DNA of 64,000 nucleotides from Velthaea sp965214335. Lineage in GTDB: Bacteria; Vulcanimicrobiota; Vulcanimicrobiia; Vulcanimicrobiales; Vulcanimicrobiaceae. Both the position numbers and the translations under genes were made by a program. The notes beneath the pieces were generated by a model. It searched no databases, was not told where the DNA came from, and worked only from the letters and a program-made list of their open reading frames with translations. This document shows, piece after piece, positions 8,152 to 16,562 of this stretch (position 1 is the stretch's first letter; the number at the start of each line of letters is the position of its first letter). The stretch is from contig CBDCBO010000014.1 in assembly GCA_965214335.1 (NCBI GenBank), forward strand, positions 620,001 to 684,000, given 5' to 3'.

Positions 8152-10750
8152 ACGCGACCGAACTCGTCGTCTTCGGAATCGTGTACGTTATCGAGCCCAC
8201 GTACGTGTCTTTGCGCTCCGAGATATTTTGACCCAGCGTCGTACCATAAGCACCGTGGAAACCTTGCACGTTGTAACTCGCGCCGAATACGACGTCCCGG
8301 CTGAGCGGCACTGAAGCCGCGGCGGCGACCGTCGTGTGATACATATCGGTAAAGTTGGGATAGAACGGAACACCGACGCCGGCGGCGGCGGCCGGCGTTA
8401 ACGTTCCAGGATCGAGCGGTACGTAACGAAACGCGGTCTTATCCGCGCGCGATAACCGCTCGACTGCGGCAGTAAGTGAAACTCCGACGGTTTGGCGCAA
8501 CACCGGTAGATTGAACTGGGCACCCGCCTCGACTTTATCCAGCGTCATGCGTTTACCCGTCGCGCCGATGCCTGGGCCCAGATACGAAGAATACAATTGC
8601 GTCGCCGACCCGTCAGGGTGGATCTCACTCAAGTGCTGACCCAGCACGCGCGCGTTGATACCAAAGCCGCCGATGTGCAGCGGCGTGTTGAGGTTCAACG
8701 TGACGCCGCTGGTATTCGGAGCGAAGGCACTAAAAAATTGGGAGCCGCTCGCGACGAACGGATTGAATACCGGATAGATGAAGGTCAAGTTCGGATCTTG
8801 TGACGCACACTTGTGCGTGTCCCGGCCGCTGCAATTGCCGTTGGCCGCATCGTATGCGGCGTTGATCGCAGCGTTGTTGGCAAAGCCGGCGAAGCCCGGA
8901 AAGTAGTTTTGGTTGTAGTAACTCAATAATTGGGGCGGGTTGCCGAAGTACCGCAGCGGTGCGCCGTCCAGGAAATTTGCGCCGACCGATTGATATTGCA
9001 CGGACGCCGTAAGATTGTAGAGCTTGAGACGTAAACCGACGACGCCGGCGTCGCCGGTACCGGCCGCGATCGTGCGGTAATCGGGCGTGTAGCGGCTCGA
9101 CGCCGCCTCGGCATACAGCATCGGATAATCGGCCCGGTCGCCACCAACGTGCAACGCCCGGAGCGGCACCTGCGCATCGATGCCCAGCACCGAATCACTC
9201 ACCAGACCGTAACCGGAACCATTCTGCAAACCGACATTGGTAATGCCGGCCGGCGTGGCGGCCGAATCCGTATCGAAGAGCCGGTTAAATGATAACCCGA
9301 CCTCCGCTCCGGGCAAACCGGCCAACTTGTGATTCACGCGCAAATTGAGATCGTAGCGCTGCGGTGCGGCTTCATTCGAGACGGTCAGACCGATGTAGCT
9401 AATGGTAATCGAGGAACCGGGCGGCAAGGGCGCCGGAAAAACGACGGCGTTGTAGCTATCGTTATATACGAACGCCGGCGGAGCCAGCGGACCGCCGGCC
9501 GCGCCGCCCACGCGCACGGCGGCGCTGTTGAATTGCGCTCCGTCATACTGCGAAATATACACGCTGCCGAGCTGTGCCTTTTGGGCTAGGTAGACTTGCG
9601 CCAGCGATCCGCTGCCCGATGTAAAGGTATTTGCCTGCAGCGCGCCGCTGGTCGATCCCGGCGCGCCGGGCTGCAGATAGGTCGTTTGCGGACGATCGAC
9701 ATAGTAAAAGTAATTGCTCAAGCCGAGTTCGCCGCTGGGGTCGAGCACATTTATTTGCGTATTGATCAACGCCGGATCGACCTGACTGAAGGCGACTTGG
9801 ATATCGGTCAGACCACCAACCGTGCCGCCGAATTCAACGCCTTTTTGGTAATTTTGCACCGGGTATTCAAAGCCCGGGCCCTGTTGCGCCGGATCCGGGG
9901 CTCGATACGTCAAGCCTACGCGCGACGAACGCAGATCGTCGAGCTCACCAAAACGAAAGAAGAGATTCGTGATATTGCCGCTCTTGGCGATGTTGATCAC
10001 GATGTCGGGCTGCACCGCGTACTTCGCTCCCGGCGTGTATTCGCCACCCGTTTCATAATTGAGGATGTGAATCGGAAACGAGACCATCAAGTTCTCGTTC
10101 ACGGTGTACGCAAGATCGATCTTATCGTCGAAACGAATGTAATTAGCCAGAATGCCCGCATCGAGCGGACTGTTGTCTTCGGGGCTACGCAAAAAGGCAT
10201 CGACAAACGGATCGACCGTGGCCGAGCCGCCGGCGGGCACCGTGCCGCCATAGTAGAGCTGCTGCGCGAGTCCGGTACCGTTCGTTATGGTGTGCGGATA
10301 GGTCACCGATTGACGCTCGCTAAAATTATGATACAAGTCGCCGTGAATTTGCAGCGCTTGCGCCTGTTTCGTCCGTTTGTCGAGTGCGTCGAGCGCGTCT
10401 TCCACGTTGGTTACCCGCACACCGAGCGAATCGAGTTCATCTTTGAGCGCGTCGATGAGCTTTTGCAGCTTGTCGAGGTCGACTTTGGACGCATAACCGG
10501 CGCCGTTGGCCTGCACTTTTGCGATCACGCGCGCGACGAGGACCGCCATTTCATACCGCGTAAGCGGCCGGTCGCCTTTGAACTTGCCGTCGCTATAGCC
10601 TTCGATGAGCCCGTCGGCGGCGAGTGACGCGATTGCCTGTTGTGCCCAATGACTATCGGGCACATCGGCGAACGGCGTTGCCCGCGCCGCCCCACGTGCG
10701 GCAAAAATGAGGCTCGTCGCGAGGGCCAGCGTTGCGAGAAGCTTCATCAT
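8057..10750 (-). CDS. Outer-membrane porin with N-terminal SLH domain
   Basis: About 897 residues from the ATG-ATG at 10750 (a start at 10801 is possible but would put 17 residues before the signal peptide). The signal peptide is LLATLALATSLIFAARGAARA. It is followed by one SLH domain (FADVPDSHWAQQAIASLAAD, RPLTRYEMAVLVARVIA), which in related proteins binds peptidoglycan-linked polymer. A coiled coil follows (LQKLIDALKDELDSLGVRV), then a long beta-barrel-like region ending in NFVIRF with the terminal Phe of outer-membrane proteins. This is the layout of OmpM/SlpA and cyanobacterial SLH porins, which tether the outer membrane to the wall. It is first in its unit. Confidence 0.9.
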   Translation of the reverse strand: MMKLLATLALATSLIFAARGAARATPFADVPDSHWAQQAIASLAADGLIEGYSDGKFKGDRPLTRYEMAVLVARVIAKVQANGAGYASKVDLDKLQKLIDALKDELDSLGVRVTNVEDALDALDKRTKQAQALQIHGDLYHNFSERQSVTYPHTITNGTGLAQQLYYGGTVPAGGSATVDPFVDAFLRSPEDNSPLDAGILANYIRFDDKIDLAYTVNENLMVSFPIHILNYETGGEYTPGAKYAVQPDIVINIAKSGNITNLFFRFGELDDLRSSRVGLTYRAPDPAQQGPGFEYPVQNYQKGVEFGGTVGGLTDIQVAFSQVDPALINTQINVLDPSGELGLSNYFYYVDRPQTTYLQPGAPGSTSGALQANTFTSGSGSLAQVYLAQKAQLGSVYISQYDGAQFNSAAVRVGGAAGGPLAPPAFVYNDSYNAVVFPAPLPPGSSITISYIGLTVSNEAAPQRYDLNLRVNHKLAGLPGAEVGLSFNRLFDTDSAATPAGITNVGLQNGSGYGLVSDSVLGIDAQVPLRALHVGGDRADYPMLYAEAASSRYTPDYRTIAAGTGDAGVVGLRLKLYNLTASVQYQSVGANFLDGAPLRYFGNPPQLLSYYNQNYFPGFAGFANNAAINAAYDAANGNCSGRDTHKCASQDPNLTFIYPVFNPFVASGSQFFSAFAPNTSGVTLNLNTPLHIGGFGINARVLGQHLSEIHPDGSATQLYSSYLGPGIGATGKRMTLDKVEAGAQFNLPVLRQTVGVSLTAAVERLSRADKTAFRYVPLDPGTLTPAAAAGVGVPFYPNFTDMYHTTVAAAASVPLSRDVVFGASYNVQGFHGAYGTTLGQNISERKDTYVGSITYTIPKTTSSVAFALRNFKYTDFTLPSFNNNENKEDINFVIRF

Positions 10751-10870
10751 GTTTCCCAGGGACCGGTACCGCAAGAAGGTTGATAGCATGATCGGAGGCA
10801 CAAAAGCACGCCCTGGTGTGAAGCGCAGCGAAGGCGGTATACGACCGGCCGCAATCGACTCCTTCCCGCT

Positions 10871-11260
10871 CTAACGTTCGGCGAGATACCGTTCCGCGAT
10901 GAGCAATGCGGCGTAATCATCGATCGGCCGATCGGGCAGCAGCATGCCGCGCGGAACGAGTCGTTTCCAGCCGCGCGGCGGGTGATCGAGAAAGAAGCGG
11001 CCGCGCGCCCGCAGCGTTGTTTCGCGCTCATCCACAAGCGCGTGGGCCAAACCTAAGAGCGACAGAATACCGGCGACATAGCCGCTATTGGTACCGCGCC
11101 CGAGTGCCACCATCTCGACCCGATGCGCGGCGACGATTGCCTCCACGGTGGGCGACAACTCCGCGAGCTGCGCGATCCCGAGTGCGAGCGGTGCAGCGCC
11201 GATGTGTTCGAGCAACGCGTAGCCACATTTACGCGTGCCGGGGTCGATGCCGAGAATCAC
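10871..11260 (-). CDS. RuvC/YqgF-like RNase H-fold nuclease
   Basis: A 129-residue protein starting MILGIDPGTRKCGYALLE, the first strand and catalytic Asp of the RuvC/YqgF fold. VEMVALGRGTNSGYVAGILS, LVDERETTLRARG and a final RPIDDYAALLIAERYL supply the other acidic positions expected of the family. It is shorter than RuvC and near the length of YqgF, which processes pre-16S rRNA or acts on recombination intermediates. It directly abuts the DUF3084 gene (one base between them). Which activity it has cannot be decided from sequence. Confidence 0.8.
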   Translation of the reverse strand: MILGIDPGTRKCGYALLEHIGAAPLALGIAQLAELSPTVEAIVAAHRVEMVALGRGTNSGYVAGILSLLGLAHALVDERETTLRARGRFFLDHPPRGWKRLVPRGMLLPDRPIDDYAALLIAERYLAER

Positions 11261-12220
11261 TTAGGTGTGCACCGGCGTCAAGCTAAAATCATACACCACA
11301 CCGCCCGAATGCGGGTAAAGATCGAACGACGCCTTCGCCGAGACGCGGTATTTTCCGCGTAAACGCGTCAGCTGCGCGATGACACTTTGCACTTGCGGCG
11401 CATTGTAGCCCGCGCTTTGTAGGAACGGGTTCGGCATGCCGCGTTTAGCGAGTTGCACCGATGCGTTGGTGATCAGTGGCGTGAGGTTGAGCGGCTGACC
11501 GCCTTCGACGGTGACCGACGCCAGCACCTCACCGGCGGACGCCAGTTTTCGGTCGGCGTACGACGACAAGTAGAACGTGATCCGGTCACCCCGAAACAGG
11601 TTCTGCGCGGCTACCGGTAAGATCAGAACGACCGGCGGCCGGCCGGTGCCGGCGCGCGCGCTCGCATCGCCGTCGATCGTTTCAACTTCTTTTTTGAGCC
11701 CTTCGGCAATATCGGGATCGCCGGCTTTGCGCGTGTACGTTTTGAGGAGATACGGCGGTTTCGTCAGTTGCGAATTGGCTAGCGTGACCGTCTCATCGAA
11801 GAACGTCGAGAGCCGCCGCACTTGGTCATCCTCGGGAGTCGTGGTATCCAACGTCGCCGCGATATTGGCGATGAGTTGCCGGTTCGGGACCGCCAGCGTG
11901 CCGTTGCGGGTCTTGAGCAACTCCGAATTCTGCTCGAGCGCTTGCGCTTGCAGGGTATTAATTTGCGTGTTGAGTTGATCCAAGCGAAAGAACGCCGTCC
12001 GCACTTCATTTGAAAGCAGCAGCGCGATAAGGGTAACGGCCAACGCGATGACCATTCCGGTCGCGACCGCGACGATCGTCGACGTGTATTTCGGCCGCAG
12101 TCCAAACAAGGTTAAGCGCCGCCGGCCCACTTGGTGGCCGACCCGGTCGCCGACGTAGGCGACGAAACCCGCGACAATCATGATCAGCAGAACCAGCCCG
12201 ATGCCGGGCAGCATCGACAC
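11261..12220 (-). CDS. DUF3084 membrane protein
   Basis: A 319-residue protein with two N-terminal membrane helices (GIGLVLLIMIVAGFVAYVGD; TIVAVATGMVIALAVTLIAL) flanking the basic loop RVGHQVGRRRLTLFGLRP, the hallmark of the DUF3084 family known from cyanobacteria and some Bacillota. A coiled coil follows (FRLDQLNTQINTLQAQALEQ) and then a domain of about 200 residues that probably faces the periplasm. Biochemical function is not established. It lies between lptF and the RuvC/YqgF-like gene on the same strand. Confidence 0.85.
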   Translation of the reverse strand: MSMLPGIGLVLLIMIVAGFVAYVGDRVGHQVGRRRLTLFGLRPKYTSTIVAVATGMVIALAVTLIALLLSNEVRTAFFRLDQLNTQINTLQAQALEQNSELLKTRNGTLAVPNRQLIANIAATLDTTTPEDDQVRRLSTFFDETVTLANSQLTKPPYLLKTYTRKAGDPDIAEGLKKEVETIDGDASARAGTGRPPVVLILPVAAQNLFRGDRITFYLSSYADRKLASAGEVLASVTVEGGQPLNLTPLITNASVQLAKRGMPNPFLQSAGYNAPQVQSVIAQLTRLRGKYRVSAKASFDLYPHSGGVVYDFSLTPVHT

Positions 12221-12273
12221 GCTAACGGGTCCCGCGGAAGAGCGGCATCAACGCCGGTGCCGTACACGGGCAA

Positions 12274-13422
12274 CTACACACGTGAGGCTCCACGTAAAAG
12301 CCACAGCCCGATGAGGGTGAAGAGCGCGTTGGGCGTCCAGGCCGCGATGCCGGCCAGCCACGTCGCCGTTCCACCGATGGTCAGGAATAACGTCGAGATG
12401 ACGTAGTACACGAAGATGATCACCAGCGCCAAGCCGAAGCCCAGGCCACGCCCGCCGCCGCGCCCGGGCCGGATGCCGAACGGCACCGCGATGAGCGTGA
12501 AGACGAGCGCAGCAAACGGACGCGCGAGTTTCGCCGAATAGCTGGCCGTATATGTTGTGACCTGCTGCGGTGACAGCAGCCCGGTACTCAGCGCAGCTTT
12601 AATTTCGGCACGTGATTTTTGTTCGGGATCGCCGCTGACGGTATGCTTCGCGATCTCGTTGGGCTTTTCGCCGATATCGACGCTGAGCTGCGGTTCGGTT
12701 CCGGTTGTCACGCTGCCGTCCTCGTTGAACGTGCGCGTCGTTGCGTTGACGAACGTCCAGGTCGGCGGCGCGTAGCGCGCGCGGTCGGCATAAATAATCG
12801 TCCCGGGCTTTCCGGCGCGATCCTGTTGGACCACCGTAACGTCGACGAGTGATTGCGTTACCGCATCCAGACCGGACGCAATCGTAATTTGCTTGCCGCC
12901 CGACGGCAACGGCGTAACGACGGTCAAGTTGCCTTCGATCGGGTTGAGATGTTGGATCACCGCAGTCTTGATATAGGCCGCCCGGTCGTTGGCCAGCGGC
13001 ACGACGATCTCTTGCAGCCCCAGCGAGACCACCGAAACGAGCAGTCCGACGGCGGCCAACGGCAGTACGATCCGCATGACGCTGACACCGCCGGCCTTCA
13101 TCGCCGTAATCTCACTATCGCCCGACAGGCGTTGCATCGCCAACAGCGTCCCCAGCAGCATCGCCATCGGAATCACAAACAATAAAAACTGCGGCATGTC
13201 CCAAAAGAAATACTCGATCGCCGCAACGAGCGGCGCATGCTCCTCACTCACGAGCTTGCCGATCGAAATGATCTGCGTCGCAATAAAAATTAAGGTAAAG
13301 GTCGACAAGCCGAACACAAACGGCCCAACGAGCTCGCTGACCAAATACCGGTCGAGAATCGAAACGCGCCACCCCGCCCGCCGCACCGCAACCGGTGCGA
13401 CCGAACTAGGCACCCCTACCAA
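12274..13422 (-). CDS. lptF: LptF/LptG-type LPS export permease
   Basis: An inner-membrane permease of the LptBFG lipopolysaccharide exporter. The family start ILDRYLVSELVGPFVFGL is followed by membrane helices, the conserved FFWDMPQFLLFVIPMAMLLG and MQRLSGDSEITAMKAGGVS, a periplasmic jellyroll-like domain in the middle (about residues 150-290), and three C-terminal helices including FAALVFTLIAVPFGIRPG. Up to 382 residues from TTG 13422; GTG at 13413 or 13386 are alternatives. It is the only such permease in the window, so it may form a homodimer with LptB. The LptB gene is ~630 bp upstream, beyond the repeat array. Confidence 0.9.
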   Translation of the reverse strand: MVGVPSSVAPVAVRRAGWRVSILDRYLVSELVGPFVFGLSTFTLIFIATQIISIGKLVSEEHAPLVAAIEYFFWDMPQFLLFVIPMAMLLGTLLAMQRLSGDSEITAMKAGGVSVMRIVLPLAAVGLLVSVVSLGLQEIVVPLANDRAAYIKTAVIQHLNPIEGNLTVVTPLPSGGKQITIASGLDAVTQSLVDVTVVQQDRAGKPGTIIYADRARYAPPTWTFVNATTRTFNEDGSVTTGTEPQLSVDIGEKPNEIAKHTVSGDPEQKSRAEIKAALSTGLLSPQQVTTYTASYSAKLARPFAALVFTLIAVPFGIRPGRGGGRGLGFGLALVIIFVYYVISTLFLTIGGTATWLAGIAAWTPNALFTLIGLWLLRGASRV

Positions 13423-13504
13423 CGCGCCGACCCCCGAGCCGACCGTCGATCGCCGCTAACCAACCACCATTCACACCGCCCTCACGCCCCATCATAAAGA
13501 ACCC

Positions 13505-14044
13505 CTGCAAACCCCAACGATGCTGCGAGAAAGGGGCGGAGGTGGTGCGGGTGGCGGGGCGTCGTGACCGGAGCCGAAGCGCAGGATGCGCGAGAGGCGC
13601 AGGCACGCGAGCAGCATTTTCGCACGAGGCGAAAATGCGAGCGTCCCCGCCACCCGCACCACCTCCGCCCCACCCCGCGCACCGCCCCTGCAAACCCCAG
13701 CCGATGCTGCGAGAATGGGGCGGAGGTGGTGCGGGTGGCGGGGCGTCGTGACCGGAGCCGAAGCGCAGGATGCGCGAGAGGCGCAGGCACGCGAGCAGCA
13801 TTTTCGCACGAGGCAAAAATGCGAGCGTCCCCGCCACCCGCACCACCTCCGCCCCACCCCACGCACCGCCCCTGCAAACCCCAGCCGATGCTGCGAGAAA
13901 GGGGCGGAGGTGGTGCGGGTGGCGGGGCGTCGTGACCGGAGCCGAAGCGCAGGATGCGCGAGAGGCGCAGGCACGCGAGCAGCATTTTCGCACGAGGCGA
14001 AAATGCGGGCGTCCCCGCCACCCGCACCACCTCCGCCCCATCCC
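13505..14044. repeat. Three tandem ~184-bp units, each a long hairpin
   Basis: Three near-identical units start at 13505, 13688 and 13872 (periods 183 and 184 bp). Each has a perfect 27-bp inverted repeat: arms 13533-13559/13645-13671, 13717-13743/13829-13855 and 13901-13927/14013-14039. Inside unit 1, GCATTTTCGC (13614-13623) pairs with GCGAAAATGC (13629-13638) around an ACGAG loop; unit 2 has one mismatch in that arm. The block fills the gap between lptB and lptF. Reading frames cross it in every direction, but only because the repeat is GC-rich. Confidence 0.95.
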
Positions 14045-14051
14045 GCCAGGA

Positions 14052-14789
14052 TCAAAGCCGAAACCCTTCACCCAGATAGAACTTGCGCGCGACCGGAGAG
14101 GCCAGTACGTCGTCCGCCGATCCCGACACCTCGATCTTCCCGTCATTGAGAATGTAGGCGCGGTCGACGATGGCGAGCGTTTCGCGCACCTGATGGTCGG
14201 TGATCAACACGCCCAAGCCGCGATCGCGGAGCTGCCGGATCATCGCCTGAATGTCGGCGACCGCGATCGGGTCGATCCCGGTGAATGGTTCGTCGAGCAG
14301 CAGAAAGGCCGGCTCGGTGGCGATGGCGCGGGCGATCTCGACCCGCCGGCGCTCACCGCCCGAGAGCGAATCGCCGCGCGCATCGACAAAGCGCGCCAGG
14401 CCGAACTCCTCGAGCAGCGCCGGCAGTCGCAGGTCCTGCTCGGCGTGGCTGATACCGTTCATCTCCCAGATCAAGCGCAGGTTATCGCCCACCGAAAGCT
14501 TGCGGAAGATCGAGTTCTCTTGGGCCAGGTAGCCAATCCCGGCCCGCGCGCGCTCGTGCATCGGAGCGCGGGTCATGTCGCGCCGGCGGCCCTCGCGTTC
14601 GAGCACCACCTCGCCGTCATCGGGGCGAACCAAACCGACGACCATATAAAACGTCGTGGTTTTTCCGGCGCCGTTGGGCCCGAGCAGCCCGACGACCTCA
14701 CCGCGATTGACGTCGGCGCTTACGCCGTTAACGACGGTGCGTTTGCCATAGCGCTTTATCAAGTTCGAGATGACGATGCGATCGCTCAT
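14052..14789 (-). CDS. lptB: LPS export ABC transporter ATPase LptB
   Basis: The cytoplasmic ATPase that powers lipopolysaccharide extraction, 245 residues. Walker A is GLLGPNGAGKTTTFYMVVG, the Q-loop is GYLAQENSIFRKLSV, the signature is SLSGGERRRVEIARA, Walker B is FLLLDEPFTGIDPIAV, and the switch His is in LITDHQVRETL. The stretch ENSIFRKLSV and the end FYLGEGFRL are typical of LptB. The ATG at 14789 overlaps the stop of the upstream LptC-like gene by four bases. Confidence 0.96.
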   Translation of the reverse strand: MSDRIVISNLIKRYGKRTVVNGVSADVNRGEVVGLLGPNGAGKTTTFYMVVGLVRPDDGEVVLEREGRRRDMTRAPMHERARAGIGYLAQENSIFRKLSVGDNLRLIWEMNGISHAEQDLRLPALLEEFGLARFVDARGDSLSGGERRRVEIARAIATEPAFLLLDEPFTGIDPIAVADIQAMIRQLRDRGLGVLITDHQVRETLAIVDRAYILNDGKIEVSGSADDVLASPVARKFYLGEGFRL

Positions 14790-15364
14790 AATGGGTGTTC
14801 GGCAACCCGGACGTCGTCCAGGCGGATGTCGCCTTCAAGATATTTGCCCGTCAGCGTGAGATCGTTTGGTCCGGTGAGTTGCACGTGGCCTTGGCCGTGT
14901 AATTTCTCGGTTCGGCCGTCGTAGCGCAACGTGTCGCACGTCAACACACTGCCGTCACCGGCGCGCGCGCGGACCCCGCCGTGCATGACGACACTCTTGT
15001 CGCGCTGCGTTATCCGGGCTTGAGGTGAATCCGCGATCAGCGTTTTGCCCGTCCGGTCGTTGAAGATAATGTGCGGCCGCTCGAACGTGACGACGGACTG
15101 CGTACCAACGATGTCCGCCTGCGACGATAAGGCGCGCAACCGGTAGGCGATGCGTGTCCGCTTCGATGACGGGTCTGTTACGCGTTGCACTACCGTAATG
15201 TACTTGTCGCCGCTGCTATTCGTTTCGATGTGCACGGGTTCACTGGTCGGCTCGGCGGTTCGCGCCGGCGTCGCAGCCGGAGTGGGGCTCGTAGCCGCGT
15301 GCGGCGGTGCGCTACAGGCCGCGCAGACGACGAGCATCCCGACGCCGACCGCCTTACGCAGCAT
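14786..15364 (-). CDS. LptC/OstA-like lipoprotein of LPS export
   Basis: A 192-residue protein. The signal peptide ends in a lipobox-like VCAAC (about residues 12-16), then a Thr/Pro-rich spacer and a beta-jellyroll-like region (VVTFERPHIIFNDRTGKTLI, SVVMHGGVRARAGDGS, LTCDTLRYDGRTEKLHGQGH) with the strand pattern of the OstA/LptC fold. By position next to LptB it is the likely bridge component that receives LPS from the permease. The ATG at 15364 was chosen because it precedes the signal peptide; the longer open frame upstream overlaps the ligase gene. Whether it is LptC or a fused LptC/LptA function cannot be told. Confidence 0.8.
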   Translation of the reverse strand: MLRKAVGVGMLVVCAACSAPPHAATSPTPAATPARTAEPTSEPVHIETNSSGDKYITVVQRVTDPSSKRTRIAYRLRALSSQADIVGTQSVVTFERPHIIFNDRTGKTLIADSPQARITQRDKSVVMHGGVRARAGDGSVLTCDTLRYDGRTEKLHGQGHVQLTGPNDLTLTGKYLEGDIRLDDVRVAEHPL

Positions 15365-16562
15365 GGCCTTCGAACCCCCAGCGCGCCGCCGCGATCGCAA
15401 GTGCGGTAAATTGCAGATACAAACCGAACGCGATGCTCGCCGAATTGAGCACCATATGCACGCCGACCGCGACGACGCCGGCGAAAACGGCGAAGGCCAA
15501 CATACGATGCTCGGCCGACGCTGCCGCCGCCAGCCGCGGCAGGCCGGTAAAGAAGGACCACAGCGAGACCGCGTACGCCGCAAAGCCGAGGGCACCGGTC
15601 TCGGCCAGAATCGACAGGGGCAGGTCGTGGGGATCGAACGCGACCGGCGTGTTGGCCCCTGGCGCGTCGGGCGCACGCATCACCGGATACAGGCGCTCGA
15701 AGGCCAGCGGACCGACCCCCGTCAGCGGGAAGTGCAGCCAGGTTACGAGCCCCGCGCGCCACGCCACGTAGCGCGAGCCGGTATCTTGCGGCTCGTGGTG
15801 CGTTGCCGCCAGCGCGACATTTACGGCCAGCACCAGCCCGAAAGCCGCCGCCGCCAAGGCCAAGCCGCGCCGCGGTCGCAACGCCAAGCAGTATACGCTC
15901 AGGCCGGCGCCGGCCGCGACGAGGCCCCAGCGCGAGAACGTCAGCGCGAACGCGACGCCCGCGACGAACGTGCAGAGCGCGGCAAACCGTCCGAGCGCGC
16001 AACCGCGCCGGACCAGTGACACGCCCGCCGCCGCGCCCAGATAGGCCAGCAGGTACTCTGCAAATTCGTTGGGGTTCAAATACGAACCAACGGCGCGACC
16101 GTGATTGTAGGCGTACAAGTCGGCCGGCCGCTTGAACACGACCAACGCGATCGCGAACAACGATGCCGCAAGCCCGGATACGAGCAGCGCGGTATACACC
16201 GTGCGAGCGACGCCCGGTTGGCGGTAATACGCAAAGAGCGCGAAGTGCGCGGCGACCATGCCGGCGATCACGGTCGCGAGGCCGATGCCGACGGCCGGGT
16301 CGAAGCCCAGCAACGCTCCGAGATACGTCGCGGCGACGTTGGGAAACAGCCATAGCCGCAGCGCCGGCCGCGCCGGCCGCCGTAGTGCGCCGACCACCGA
16401 CCCGACGATCGCCAGCCCGAGCACGACGCCGATGAGTTCCGCAACGCCGCGCGAAACGAGCGGCGCGGTCGGCGGGTGCGGCGCGAACGCCGAGAACGTG
16501 CCGTACAGCGGGAAAAAGGCGTACATCGCGGCGAGCGACGCGACCACCCAACGGTCGATCAT
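15354..16562 (-). CDS. O-antigen ligase/polymerase-like membrane protein
   Basis: A 402-residue polytopic membrane protein with about ten hydrophobic helices. It has the Wzy_C-type pattern: a periplasmic loop with Arg/His residues between helices (ATHHEPQDTGSRYVAWRAGL, FPLTGVGPLAFERLYPVMRA, HDLPLSILAETGALGFAAYA). Members polymerise O-units or ligate them to lipid A-core. The ATG at 16562 overlaps the previous stop (ATGA). The end overlaps the LptC-like start by 11 bp. Placement between lipid A synthesis and LPS export genes supports a role in LPS completion; the substrate is unknown. Confidence 0.85.
   Translation of the reverse strand: MIDRWVVASLAAMYAFFPLYGTFSAFAPHPPTAPLVSRGVAELIGVVLGLAIVGSVVGALRRPARPALRLWLFPNVAATYLGALLGFDPAVGIGLATVIAGMVAAHFALFAYYRQPGVARTVYTALLVSGLAASLFAIALVVFKRPADLYAYNHGRAVGSYLNPNEFAEYLLAYLGAAAGVSLVRRGCALGRFAALCTFVAGVAFALTFSRWGLVAAGAGLSVYCLALRPRRGLALAAAAFGLVLAVNVALAATHHEPQDTGSRYVAWRAGLVTWLHFPLTGVGPLAFERLYPVMRAPDAPGANTPVAFDPHDLPLSILAETGALGFAAYAVSLWSFFTGLPRLAAAASAEHRMLAFAVFAGVVAVGVHMVLNSASIAFGLYLQFTALAIAAARWGFEGHAA

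Noticed and set aside
13406..14149. Long open frames on both strands over the triple repeat
   Set aside because: They exist in nearly every frame, repeat with the 184-bp period, have Arg/Pro/Gly-rich low-information translations and no starts with ribosome sites. They are by-products of the hairpin repeat.
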